In this document: piece by piece, positions 1 through 9,600 of the stretch
Layout: every line of letters begins with the position of its first letter
Numbering within the stretch: the first letter of the stretch is position 1
Assembly: GCA_017591395.1 (NCBI GenBank)
Contig: WEDG01005554.1
Location: 1-64,000 of the forward strand
DNA length: 64,000 nucleotides
Direction of reading: 5' to 3'
From: Schistocephalus solidus
Lineage: Eukaryota; Platyhelminthes; Cestoda; Diphyllobothriidea; Diphyllobothriidae
Made by a program: the position numbers and the translations under genes
Notes under the pieces: model-generated
What the model was told of the DNA's origin: nothing
Database searches by the model: none
The model's input: the letters and a program-made list of their open reading frames with translations, nothing else

Positions 1-6
1 CATGTC

Positions 7-390
7 CTACACTTAATAATTTCAAAATTATTTACCCGATTATTCTCGAGTCCATATACAAAAACCGCATAGAGAACGCGGGGGACCACTGAAGGCCAAA
101 CCCCTCGTTGCCGTCACACAGCAACAGAAACATCTGCGAAACGTGTCTGGGCTTTTTTAGCTAGTATCTATGTCAAGTACGGTATAACGTCATATAAGAT
201 TCATACCACTTGTAACTACTCGTTTAGAATTTGCATTACGTGGTTATTCCACAGGGTTGATTGTCTTCGACCCAAATGTTCATTGAAATTTTCGGATCTG
301 ACCCTAAAAGTCATGTCGAATCACCGACTCCATCATGCACTTAATAATTACAGAAATTATTTACCCGATTATTCTCTGGAGTCCATATAG
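7..390. repeat. Direct repeat pair flanking a 270-bp spacer
   Basis: A segment of about 55 bases at 7-58 recurs at 333-388 in the same orientation; both carry cacttaataatt, then attatttacccgattattct, then gagtccatata. The second copy leads straight into the terminal unit of the Penelope-like element at 435. The repeat could be an old target duplication around an inserted segment or part of a tandem element. The spacer 60-330 shows no gene. Confidence 0.6.
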
Positions 391-434
391 GTATTCCGAA
401 TGTTCGAGAATATGCGAGGCCAGGTAATTGTATT

Positions 435-677
435 GAAGAAGACGGGAAGGCGTTCTCTGGGACCAGAATTTTATTCATCCGACGTTTCGAACTCTCGCGC
501 GAGCCCATCGTCAGAGGAATAAAAATCAATGGCGCTTATGAAGGTCATACTCGGCAGAGGTGAGTTAAAATAAGCAGTGAGCTGTACAGTCTTTTATTCC
601 TTGGCTATGGGCTCGCGTGAGAGTTCGAAACGTCGGATGAATAAAATTTTGGTCCCAGAGAACGCCTTCCCGTCTTC

Positions 678-680
<3 letters not shown>
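435..680. repeat. Terminal inverted repeat of Penelope-like element
   Basis: Arms at 435-524 and 591-680 are reverse complements of each other with only about seven differences over 90 bases, separated by 66 bases. The arm contains the block catccgacgtttcgaactct. A (TA)n tract starts at 681, right at the inner end of the right arm. Penelope-like elements often have terminal repeats (pLTRs) and partial inverted copies, which fits. The reading frame of the adjacent endonuclease gene runs on through the TA tract into the right arm. Confidence 0.7.
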
Positions 681-711
<31 letters not shown>

Positions 712-1362
712 GAACTTTGACCGGCCCGTTCGCTGCCGAGTACTTTTGAGCTCGCCGAGGTTGATCGCTGGCGGGCTCGCGTGACCTGTTTCCTTTTTGA
801 GCCCGTTTGGTCTCCCCCACATCAATCGTCGGACTGATCAGTTGTTGCTGTTCGCGTGAGTTGCTTTCCGCTTCGTGGACACATCGGTGAGTATTCGATG
901 TTGGTCACGTGACCTCCAGCCGCCACTTCTCTCTTCCGTGAGCGTGGGTTCTCTGTTCCACGTGCTCATTTGACCCATCGTAACAGATCTGAGACTTATA
1001 CGAAGAGACTGGTAGGCGGGATGCAGGTCCATAGGTCAGTTTAGTGTGTCAGTTGAGGACCAACCTTCGAGCACCAGTCTGGTTGTATTCCCATCGGTTC
1101 TGCCGAGCAAATTCGGTGGTTTCGATGTTATACGTGACCATAGACCAAAGACAGGTTTTGTTCCTGCGGTTGATTGCGATTTGGTATTCGTGCAACTTGT
1201 ACTCGGGCTTTTGTCTATTTCACCAACATAATTCGCAACGCAGTTTTGGCATGATATGCTGTAGACCACTGTTGATTGTTCTGTCACTGGTAGCGGGTCT
1301 TTAGGCGCCATTACTTGCTGCCTGATTGTGCATTCTAGTTTATGGGCCACGCAAATACGCAT
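565..1362 (-). pseudogene. Penelope-like element, GIY-YIG endonuclease end (copy 1)
   Basis: The minus strand reads in one frame from 1362 to 565. It encodes the C-terminal part of a Penelope-like protein: the segment VVYSISCQNCVANYVGE carries the two cysteines and the Y..G core of the GIY-YIG endonuclease, which in these elements nicks the target for reverse transcription. After it the protein continues through LDHPAYQSL-like and WGRPNG segments. The frame is broken by two TGA stops, near 1038 and 840, each where a CGA arginine codon would fit, so both look like single C-to-T changes. The reverse transcriptase half is not recognisable upstream. The second PLE copy at 43.0-44.2 kb aligns over the GIY-YIG core (IPCNSCNAVYCGQTGKS there). 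The copy is dead. Confidence 0.75.
681..711. repeat. (TA)n microsatellite
   Basis: A run of alternating T and A at the inner edge of the PLE terminal repeat. On the minus strand it is translated as repeated YI within the PLE reading frame. Confidence 0.9.
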
Positions 1363-1990
1363 AAGGTTTTAGAATTCTTGTCGTCACGTCTGAAATGAAC
1401 TTCACGTAGAGCATCGTGAGCTAGAATTCGGACTTTCCTCCGCTCGACCGCTGAAAATGAAACTTCCTGAGGGACTTTCGGAGGAGGGACTTCAGGTGAG
1501 TTATGTAGGTACCCCATCTCCCCCTTTTTCCCCCTGTCGTCGTTACAGTATGCTTGAAAACGCCGGATGAGGCTTCTGCTGATTGTTATGTTATGGTGTT
1601 GTTGGGCCTCGTGATTTCCTCTCATTGTTAACTCCGGTTTATGAGCCACACCGATCCGAAACGGTTTCAGGGTTCTTGCCATCGCCTCTGGTACGTCATT
1701 CACACAAAGGATTGCGAGCCAGAACTTGAAGTTTCCTCCGTTCAACCGCTCAAAAGGTGCCTCCTAAGACAGTTGCGTATGAAGGAGTTAGGATAACCGT
1801 TGGCATGAAGTACTTAATCTCCTCTGTCTTCGTCCCAATGCCATTGCTGCAGTGTGTCTGAAAGCGTTGAAGAGGGTTCTGACAGAACTCCTCAACAGGA
1901 AAGCATCCGCTGCCAAAACTTATGTCATAGACCAGCAGCCCTGATAACCTGTGACAGTCAGCGGGTAGGAAACAGAATTCTCCCACCACG
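1335..1990 (-). pseudogene. PLE linker region, two diverged tandem copies
   Basis: Upstream of the endonuclease frame the minus strand holds two related blocks of about 300 bases, roughly 1870-1600 and 1560-1330. Each runs from a RFQ(A/T)(Y/H)C(N/S) segment through an 'ARTLKPFRIGVAHKPEL' or 'NSKTLMRICVAHKLEC' segment that marks the entry to the GIY-YIG domain. The blocks match in order but differ at roughly a third of positions and are in different frames. The stretch looks like an internal duplication of the PLE region between reverse transcriptase and endonuclease. It is also possible that two truncated PLE copies landed side by side. Confidence 0.5.
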
Positions 1991-2644
1991 ACAAACCAGG
2001 TTGGCGCATATTGAATGGACTCATAAAGTCATTTGCATACCGAATAGCCTCAGTTACCGTTAGACTATACGGTGAAGGCAACATAAGTCAGCTGAAAGAC
2101 AGTTTACCGGAGCAGGTAGCAACACGTGCTGCCGTAGCGCGACAATTAAAGACTGACTTATTTATCAAACACATGACAGCGACAAACGAATAACTGGCTG
2201 TTCTCGTGAGCAGTGCACTAGCGACTGCTACCGACGTCTGCCTTTAGATTTAAGGACACAGAACACTGATTACTCGCTAAAAGTGCTGTCACAGGAACTG
2301 CATCGTCAACACTAGATCCAGGCTGGTGCCCTGACAAAACAAGGTAGATGACCAATTAGAGATGCAGGAAAAAGCGCTACAGACGGGAACTTCGTAAAAA
2401 AAATTAATTCGTCCAGTCTGCGTCTGCGGCGGCTGTGTTCGATAGCAAAAGTATGACAGAACGCCGACGGGCGGCGGAGAGAAGAGGCTACGGCGAAGGG
2501 ACGGGCAGATAACGCTGAGCTGAGCACGGATAAGGGCGGTGGCTGAGAGCGCGCATACACACGCAAACACGAAAGGTTCTAGGTTTCTGTCGGATCAAAG
2601 TCATGACATAAACACGTGATACCAAACAGAAGACTGAAAGTAAC
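1991..2644. other. No gene recognised
   Basis: About 650 bases between the PLE remnant and the BSDC1-like exon. Short open frames exist on both strands but none resembles a known domain, and no splice-bounded exon was found. It probably lies in the intron after the exon at 2645-2807. Confidence 0.4.
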
Positions 2645-2807
2645 CTGATGGTTCTTCGGCGAGGGGCGCCACGCCCTCCTGCAGACTGTGCGCTACATCC
2701 GAGATTTGGCGGTACACTGAAGTTGCGGTGCGCTCCACGGCTGTTAGAGGTTCCTTGGTGACTGCGCTGGCCACCTCAGAGAAATCACGCTTGATTTGAC
2801 CCCAAAC
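2645..2807 (-). CDS. BSDC1-like protein, exon 2 (internal coding exon)
   Basis: A 163-base exon bounded by a pyrimidine-rich 3' splice site (tttttcc...ttgccag, AG at 2809-2808) and a 5' splice site CAG/gttact (GT at 2644-2643). It enters in phase 0 and leaves in phase 1. The peptide starts VWGQIKRDFSEVASAV and goes on through TAVERTATSVY. This resembles the N-terminal region of BSD domain-containing protein 1, where a 'KRDL.EF' helix is followed by a 'T......ATASV' helix. The BSD domain itself would lie further downstream, beyond position 1 of the window. It joins in frame to exon 1 at 9453-9566. BSDC1 is a poorly characterised eukaryotic protein; no function is claimed. Identification rests on short motifs and the in-phase fit of two exons. 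Confidence 0.55.
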
Positions 2808-2849
2808 CTGGCAACAGGGGGTTTGGAAAAAGGAAAAAAACAATACTTG

Positions 2850-5203
2850 TAACGCTATGGGTAACCTCAGGATGTAGTATTATAGCATAAAAATAGTAAA
2901 ACTAGTAATGGATGATATGTCAACACAGAAAAAGAAAGTCCGATGTTTAAGACTTGAGGGAAGCAAGGCGCATATAGTGGGGGGGGTAACTGTGAAAGCG
3001 AGAGATAACCGGATCAACTGACTAGGCTCGCGAATTTTCGTTGCTAACCCAGAGGCAAGTGACTAGACATTTAGTTCCTGCTACTCCTAGCTTAGGCGTG
3101 GAAAACCTCAGGACTAAAACAGTCCACCGGAGGTCCTCTGTCCGCCGTGACGTGATTACTGTCTCGGTGAGGCCCATAACACTGATCACGCGGTCAGGTC
3201 AGGGCACAGCAAGCTTCATTGGGTAAGCGCACTCATAACAAATGCCACACATGGGGGTGTCACGGCAGGCGTAGGCGCAGACTCACACCGCGCCAGCCAC
3301 CTGTGCCAGATTCTGCTTCCAGTCCTCTTGACTCGGTCATAACACGGGGCTGAGGTGGGTGTGGTGGAAGAGGGGGTTGTAGACGCTGGACAAGACTACT
3401 TTCACTATAAACTAAGCCACGCACAAGACACCGTCTCCGTCTTCCCTCCCCTTCCTACCGTGAGGCATAGGGTTGAAATCGTTGAAATGAAGTAGCAAAC
3501 TGCCGTACTATCCCTGCTAATTCGTTCTAAAGTGCTTCCCGCGTAGTGTAGGAGTTCACATCTTCACGTGTCAGTCTCTACAAGCACATAAGCCGGTTCT
3601 GAGAAGGGGCTCAAATCTCGCAGTCACTGCTGTCTGTAGGATTGTCAAGTTAACCTGGTAGTTCGTCAACCATAAAGACACGACTTTTAGTGTGTTCCGG
3701 TTGTTGAAAAGAGCCTGCAATTTATTACAATCTAAAGAAAAAATATGTGTTACATCTGTATAAACCGGATAAGTATGAGATGAGTCGCAGTGACTGACAT
3801 GGCACCAAGCTTCGACCATACGTGTGCCCCAGACCAACTTGGTCTCAGGATAAAGGCTGACGTAGCAGTGCAGTCTGTGTTAGAGGAACCGATCGAAGTA
3901 ATTCGAACGCAACATAACCCCTTTCGAAATAGAAGTGTTTTATAGGACTGGTATGCATCCATCCGGCTTCGATGGGTCAGCACGAGGCCTTCACTGCAGA
4001 CGTGCATGAATGTAACACATTCTAAGTCACCGGTCAACTTGACGCAGATAGATCACTGGCACACGTGATGAGAGAGAGAGAAAAAATTGAGGCAAAAACT
4101 GAAGAGTGATCCGCGTATTCCTTACTATGGCAAAGTACGCGCGCTTGGAAGGTTGTCAAATGCGCGTTCCCACACAGGGCTAAGGCTTCAGCTGCAATAG
4201 TTCCTTCTTAATACCACGTTGTGGCACTCTAACCTACCTAAAACCCCAGACATAACCTGAATGAAGCCCGGCCCATGTAGTCAGAAGATAGGTTGTGCTT
4301 AGCACGCGTGGATGGACTTAACTTTGACTTTTGATCGGAAAACGGTGGGTGCTGTGGGAAAGGTGAGTGAGGTAGATACAGAGAAAGTCTGCCTCACTTG
4401 AAAGAAATTCCAATGCATAATGCTGCTGGGCCCACTTCGTATGACGCTGATGGACGGCAGACCATCAGACCAGCGGACGGCAAACCATCGGACAGCAGAC
4501 CATCGGTTGGCAGAAACTGCATAGCGTAAATACACATGCAGGGATCACGCGCATTGCTTACATGGCCCCCTAAACAGGACTCGGAAATAAGAGCGCCCAG
4601 TTAGGAAGAGACGCTTTAACCGGCTCGCGCACACGCCGCTCTGCGACACTAGCGATTCGCTGACATGCCGTTCGGACTGTGGTCGCGCAAGCTGCCGATA
4701 GGACGAGTCACAGGACCAATCGGGATGCTACCCACTTACGACCACTATCTGATTGGTATGATTGCCGTCTGACCGTGAACGTGCTCGTACGTTCCTTGTT
4801 TACCTAAAAGCTCGCTGCTAGCATACGGCAATACACTTCTATTCTTCAACATTTGCTGGTCAGTTCTTCTTTGGGGATTCAATTGATGTGCTGTTTGACG
4901 GGCGACCATCAAGGTTTGTAGCAAGACCATAGCACGCCCTGTCAAAATAATATAGGCAGCCCTGTACATAATATTTGGCCGGGTAAATATTCTCATGTCC
5001 TAACCCTGACAGAAGCATAATCCATTAGCTTAAACCTAGCAATACAGTTAAAACTAAACATTAATTTAGCCTAAGTCTAAACTCATTTTCCCTGGAATTC
5101 GACTCAAAGATATCTGTGTTGCGGGCGGCTCCTGCCTTGATGACCCATTTAGGGGTGGGGGGGACGTATAATTCATCTTAGCCCTCATCCTGTTTAGTTC
5201 TAT
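2850..5203. other. Intronic DNA, nothing recognised except a short tandem repeat
   Basis: This 2.3 kb lies in the large intron of the BSDC1-like gene. Open frames are short and unrelated to known families. The only pattern I can support is three imperfect units of about 16-23 bases (core GACGGCA/CAGACCATC) at 4452-4512. Short purine runs such as gagagagag near 4071-4080 also occur. Confidence 0.4.
4452..4512. repeat. Short tandem repeat, about three units
   Basis: The motif ggacggcagaccatc and variants with caaaccatcgga and cagaccatcggt follow one another. The units differ in length and sequence, so it is an imperfect minisatellite. Confidence 0.5.
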
Positions 5204-6012
5204 GCCATTAAAAGACAAACGCGACGTCCAGGAGAGGAAATGTCAAGGATATGCGAATGTTTTAGTCATCTCGGACTCCTCTCCCAAGCTATGGCGTCCT
5301 CCAACCGGAAAACTGAGCTGCAAAGAAAATAAGTAGCTACTTATAAACGCATAAACACATTGATATATCTAGACTGGAGGGTTCAGATGCTATGGTTTAC
5401 TGGAATAGTCAAATACTCAGCACGTGCGGAAAACGATATGCGAAGGAGGTCAAACACTAAGTGCGCAAAAGGAGGAGGGTCGAGGACCTTTTCTACGACA
5501 GCGTAGAATTGCTGACCTTAGGCAGCAGATGGTTCAAGACATCTAGAGTGAAGGAAAATGGCCTCTAAAAGCTGTAAGCTTAACCTAAGTTTTAAAATAA
5601 CATCGGTTAATTGAGCCCGCAATACCCATCAGAACAGCGCATAACCTAGGGTCAATCATACAGTGTGTGATGTTGACGTTTGGTTTAACACCTTTCCAGC
5701 AATCCGCATAAAACAGATGAGGCATAAGACAGCTGCCTAATTACTGTGCATATGTTTCGATAAGTTTCAGTGCTGGTATGAATTCAATCAGATTTGAAGA
5801 AAGCAAAAATATTTAACTTTGAGTGCTGCAACACCTGGGGTTTGCACCCACAACCTGCGGGTTAGAAGCCAACATCACTGTTACTATACCCAATCGCAAC
5901 CGACAAAAAAACGCTTGCAGGACGAAGGGCTTCTAATTAGCAGGTTGCGGATTCGGGTTTCAGGTGTTACAACACCTTAGGGTGGGTGTGGCTGGCTGAT
6001 GACGACTAATAA
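5204..6012. repeat. Tandem duplication, unit 1 (809 bp)
   Basis: Starts gccattaaaagacaaacg and ends cgactaataa, immediately followed by unit 2. I find only three differences from unit 2 over the whole length: c/a near 5356, g/a near 5407 and one A fewer in the run near 5467. The unit contains a tRNA-like relic on the minus strand (about 5845-5905) and a partial inverted repeat around aacacctgggg / caggtgttacaacacc. The unit lies inside the BSDC1-like intron. Confidence 0.9.
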
Positions 6013-6824
6013 GCCATTAAAAGACAAACGCGACGTCCAGGAGAGGAAATGTCAAGGATATGCGAATGTTTTAGTCATCTCGGACTCCTCTCCCAAGCTA
6101 TGGCGTCCTCCAACCGGAAAACTGAGCTGCAAAGAAAATAAGTAGCTACTTATAAACGCATAAAAACATTGATATATCTAGACTGGAGGGTTCAGATGCT
6201 ATGGTTTACTGGAATAATCAAATACTCAGCACGTGCGGAAAACGATATGCGAAGGAGGTCAAACACTAAGTGCGCAAAAAGGAGGAGGGTCGAGGACCTT
6301 TTCTACGACAGCGTAGAATTGCTGACCTTAGGCAGCAGATGGTTCAAGACATCTAGAGTGAAGGAAAATGGCCTCTAAAAGCTGTAAGCTTAACCTAAGT
6401 TTTAAAATAACATCGGTTAATTGAGCCCGCAATACCCATCAGAACAGCGCATAACCTAGGGTCAATCATACAGTGTGTGATGTTGACGTTTGGTTTAACA
6501 CCTTTCCAGCAATCCGCATAAAACAGATGAGGCATAAGACAGCTGCCTAATTACTGTGCATATGTTTCGATAAGTTTCAGTGCTGGTATGAATTCAATCA
6601 GATTTGAAGAAAGCAAAAATATTTAACTTTGAGTGCTGCAACACCTGGGGTTTGCACCCACAACCTGCGGGTTAGAAGCCAACATCACTGTTACTATACC
6701 CAATCGCAACCGACAAAAAAACGCTTGCAGGACGAAGGGCTTCTAATTAGCAGGTTGCGGATTCGGGTTTCAGGTGTTACAACACCTTAGGGTGGGTGTG
6801 GCTGGCTGATGACGACTAATAAGC
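6013..6824. repeat. Tandem duplication, unit 2 (about 810 bp)
   Basis: Near-identical head-to-tail copy of 5204-6012. One extra A near 6276 opens a 69-codon frame (6169-6378) that is closed in unit 1. That makes the frame unlikely to be a gene. After gactaataagcca at 6824 the similarity ends. Confidence 0.9.
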
Positions 6825-6995
6825 CAGAAATATCCATTGCAAACTCCCTTGTCTTTAACTGTGATGCCATTCTTTGATTATATACTAGCCACTGTTCTGC
6901 AGCTGGTGGGGCTCGAGAGTGAGCCCAAAGGCACAACGGGATGAGTACGCTCCGTAGCGCGATCGGTGAGCGCCCCACTCCAACCACACACATAT

Positions 6996-7041
<46 letters not shown>

Positions 7042-7250
7042 CCAGGTCAAACCTTGGGGAGGGTACGGATGGATGATGACGGTTAAAAGGCTAGAGCTGG
7101 TAATTCCAGTTCCCCTAGCTTGTGTCAGGACTCTCCCCTAGGTAAATACTGGTCGGCGCGTGGCTGCTTGCGGTGGCTCGAGATCGATCCCAAGGTGGAA
7201 CGGTACAAGCGTAGCCCCTAATCCAATCGATGAACATCCAGCCAGCGTCT
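6825..7250. repeat. Diverged direct repeat around a CA/TA microsatellite
   Basis: The block at about 6900-6985 (ggggctcgagagtgagcccaa...aacgggatgagtacgctcc) has a diverged relative at about 7160-7245 (ggtggctcgagatcgatccc...aacggtacaagcg). Between them lies a microsatellite of CA followed by TA repeats at 6988-7040. This looks like two old copies of an interspersed repeat. Confidence 0.5.
6988..7040. repeat. (CA)n(TA)n microsatellite
   Basis: About 20 bases of CA repeats run into about 30 bases of TA repeats. No gene reads through it. Confidence 0.9.
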
Positions 7251-7798
7251 TCGCTTGCACTTAATGTCACTTCTTTCTGTAAAACAATCCTTTACCCGTC
7301 AGACGTATGCAAAGTATTCATCTAAATATGCACAAACTTGGCTAATTTTAAAGCAGCATCTATAAGCCTGCACGTAGTGGGCAATAGAAGTCATCACGCC
7401 AGCATTCTAAAATGCTTCAAAATTAAGAGAAAAAATTCCATTCAAACCGGAAGTATGCTCATGTTTCGTCCACCAAATTAAAAGAAGGCGTCGAGTTCAC
7501 CAAAAAAGGAAGAATAAATGAGTCACCTACAAATACCTTCAATTAAAAATTATTTGCTGAACGCCCCAATAAAAATCTATAAAAAAATCTATACTTTTCA
7601 AGGTATGATTTAACGGCGAATGGAATTTACCTAAATGACTGGAAAGGAGCTCAACTAAAAAGTCGCATCGATTGACCAACAGGGCCACTTAAATAATGGC
7701 TCCCATCTAGAAGTCCACGGAAGCATCAGGCCTGTCCCACTCAAAATTAAGACCACCAGTCCTGTCATAAATTTAAACTGTCCATAGCGTCGCCTCAA

Positions 7799-8245
7799 CT
7801 AATGCGTTGTTTGAAAACACACTCGCGCACACGTAGAGCCCTTTGGTCGCAAAACCGCCATTCGAGGATGGTAATCTGGTGAAAATTCACAAACAGACTT
7901 CCACAGCAATAGCCGACCGGTCACACAACCTTCTGACCCACATTTGGAAAAAACAATACCAGACACCCTGACAGCAGTGATGCTGCTGGTTAGGAAGTAG
8001 AATTGATTTAAGACTCCGCTGTCCGCTTTATTAGGCACCCATGCACTGAGGTGATTAGAGAAGGAAGCTCGGTTGGTCAATAGTTTCAATGTGAGAAAAC
8101 AAGTAGTACACGCAGTAGCTGAGCCCTCAAAAGACGCATGGCCGGCGCCATTTTCGCTGCTGATGCCAGTATTCTCTTTTGCATCAGAGTTTAGCAATGA
8201 TCCAGCCCAGCGGACTTGGACAAGTGCTTCCTTGAGTGCGACCAT
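7799..8245 (-). CDS. Unrecognised ORF, 148 codons
   Basis: This is the longest open frame between the PLE remnant and the DUF4806-like locus that is not explained by a known repeat. The protein has no signal peptide, membrane segment or motif that I recognise. Composition is ordinary, with several Cys and His but no spaced pattern. It lies in the BSDC1-like intron and has no obvious splice sites at either end. It may be chance or part of an unidentified interspersed repeat. 7251-7798 shows nothing. Confidence 0.15.
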   Translation of the reverse strand: MVALKEALVQVRWAGSLLNSDAKENTGISSENGAGHASFEGSATACTTCFLTLKLLTNRASFSNHLSAWVPNKADSGVLNQFYFLTSSITAVRVSGIVFSKCGSEGCVTGRLLLWKSVCEFSPDYHPRMAVLRPKGSTCARVCFQTTH

Positions 8246-8299
8246 CGCTGGAGAACTAGACGACTAGATGCCTTTCCTTTATCCAATTGTGAATAACTC

Positions 8300-8378
8300 G
8301 GCGGCTTCGGTGGGATTCGAACCTACGACTGCAAGGGAAAGGCTTGAGTGGAGCCGACGCTCTACCCACGACGTCCCG
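8300..8378 (-). other. tRNA-like sequence, pseudogene or SINE head
   Basis: The minus strand carries a box A-like TGGGTAGAGCGTCGG followed 44 bases later by a perfect box B GGTTCGAATCC, the two internal RNA polymerase III promoter elements of tRNA genes. A possible anticodon hairpin GGCT-CCACTCA-AGCC would give anticodon ACT. The 5' GGGACGT and 3' GAAGCC ends do not pair as an acceptor stem and the T stem has a mismatch. It is therefore a tRNA pseudogene or the head of a tRNA-derived SINE rather than a working tRNA. Confidence 0.45.
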
Positions 8379-8389
8379 AGTGGGAGTAG

Positions 8390-9452
8390 TGATTGTAACC
8401 ACATTTAGGTCAACTGAGCGGCCTAATCTAGGGGCAAAGTATGAAATCCACCAGGACGTTTACAGTCAAAGTAGAATTTCCTAAGCAACCAGCCTTGACT
8501 TATTACGCTTCAATCTTCAGGGAATGGCCTTCTGCGGCGCGCAGTAGTCAAGCACTCGTTTTGCAGATGTACTGCACTTCCTAGTCCGCAATGCCAAATT
8601 GCTCGGCGTTTTGATTGATCAAGGTTGGTGGGCGCGACTGACAGAGATGCGGACTGCAGTGCCCGATTTTTAGGCTTCTACGTTTCCATCTTTCTTGAAT
8701 AGATCGGAGCTTGACCGGCGCGGGAGATAACTTCCACCGCGTGCCCCGCAGTGTGGGTGTAGCACTGGCGACTTGCGCAGCATTTACCGCACTCACAACG
8801 TCCAAATTCAACAGGGTCAGATGAGAGGATACTGTCAAGACGACCGGAGGTAGGCTCAGGCGTACTGGCTAACAAAGTTAAATAGGCAGTCTACATGCGC
8901 CACACGAGACCTGATCCCCACGTAAGATTTATCATAGAGATGAATGCACTGAAGCGCTATCAGGTGGATTCTTCAGTGTCAACCGAACACTGACAAAGAC
9001 GAGGGGGAAGATAGACTGGATCAACCACTTCTGACTAACTAGCCATCATCGACCATTAACTTTGGACCGGCTAGCAGAAGCCACTTGCTTCGATCACAAA
9101 AATGAGCATGGTTCCTCCCGATATAGATCTATGAAGCGCCAATTCCGGACTACTTTAAATATTCCCAATCACGGCTGATAGAGCATGGGCCCATGGTTTA
9201 CAGGGTTGAGTGCTTAACTCACATTTCCTAAGACTGTCAAGTCAAAATCTTATTTCTTCCCCGCCTGGATGTCTGATGATGGCAAATAAGCCGCAAGTCC
9301 CTCGGCATTGACTACTTGACAAAGCCGTAGCTTGCAGTTCGTAGGAGAAACGAAACAAGCATATTCTCGACTGCAAAGAGCAAAAGACAAACAGCTGATT
9401 GATCCTATACTGGGGGAAAATGCACACTACAAGGAACACGTGCGGAACTCAC
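8390..9452. other. Intronic DNA, nothing recognised
   Basis: First part of the intron that follows exon 1 of the BSDC1-like gene (on the minus strand). Open frames here, such as 8581-8875 on the minus strand, resemble nothing known and overlap each other. Confidence 0.35.
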
Positions 9453-9566
9453 TTCAAAGGACTGGGAATAGGCATTTTGGAGCCAGCTCAAATAGCCTCC
9501 CTGCTGTTCAGGGTTAGCGTCGGCTTCCCCCGTTTCATTTTTAGGTTGTGATTCATCTTCGGCCAT
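9453..9566 (-). CDS. BSDC1-like protein, first coding exon
   Basis: ATG at 9566-9564 opens a 38-codon exon (MAEDESQPKNETGE...) ending at SQSFE before the donor GAA/gtgagt (GT at 9452-9451). The end of the exon contains GGYLSWLQNAY, like the 'W..WLQ.SY' start of BSDC1 proteins, which also begin MAE. The exon leaves in phase 0 and the exon at 2645-2807 enters in phase 0, giving SQSFE then VWGQIKRDF. One base upstream of the ATG stands a strong 3' splice site (ctatttttttactttttcttag/g), so the start is set either by spliced-leader trans-splicing or by an intron in the 5' UTR. Too short to show up as a long ORF. Function unknown; the orthology is inferred from motif order only. Confidence 0.6.
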
Positions 9567-9600
9567 CCTAAGAAAAAGTAAAAAAATAGGGAAGCATGAG
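9567..9600 (-). promoter_or_regulatory. 3' splice site directly upstream of ATG (spliced-leader or 5'-UTR intron acceptor)
   Basis: Minus-strand tract ccctatttttttactttttcttag ends with AG at 9569-9568. One G follows and then the ATG. Flatworms add a spliced leader to a subset of mRNAs, typically at such sites close to the start codon. Confidence 0.5.

Noticed and set aside
1044..1304. Plus-strand ORFs opposite the PLE endonuclease
   Set aside because: They are shadows of the minus-strand GIY-YIG frame, which carries the recognisable motif.
6169..6378. 69-codon ORF in the second tandem unit
   Set aside because: It exists only because of one extra A; the otherwise identical first unit has the frame closed, and no known domain is encoded.
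7799..8245. Host protein-coding gene of 148 codons
   Set aside because: No motif, no splice or start context, and location inside another gene's intron. Kept in the list only at low confidence.
8300..8378. Functional tRNA gene
   Set aside because: Boxes A and B are present, but the acceptor ends do not pair and the T stem has a mismatch.
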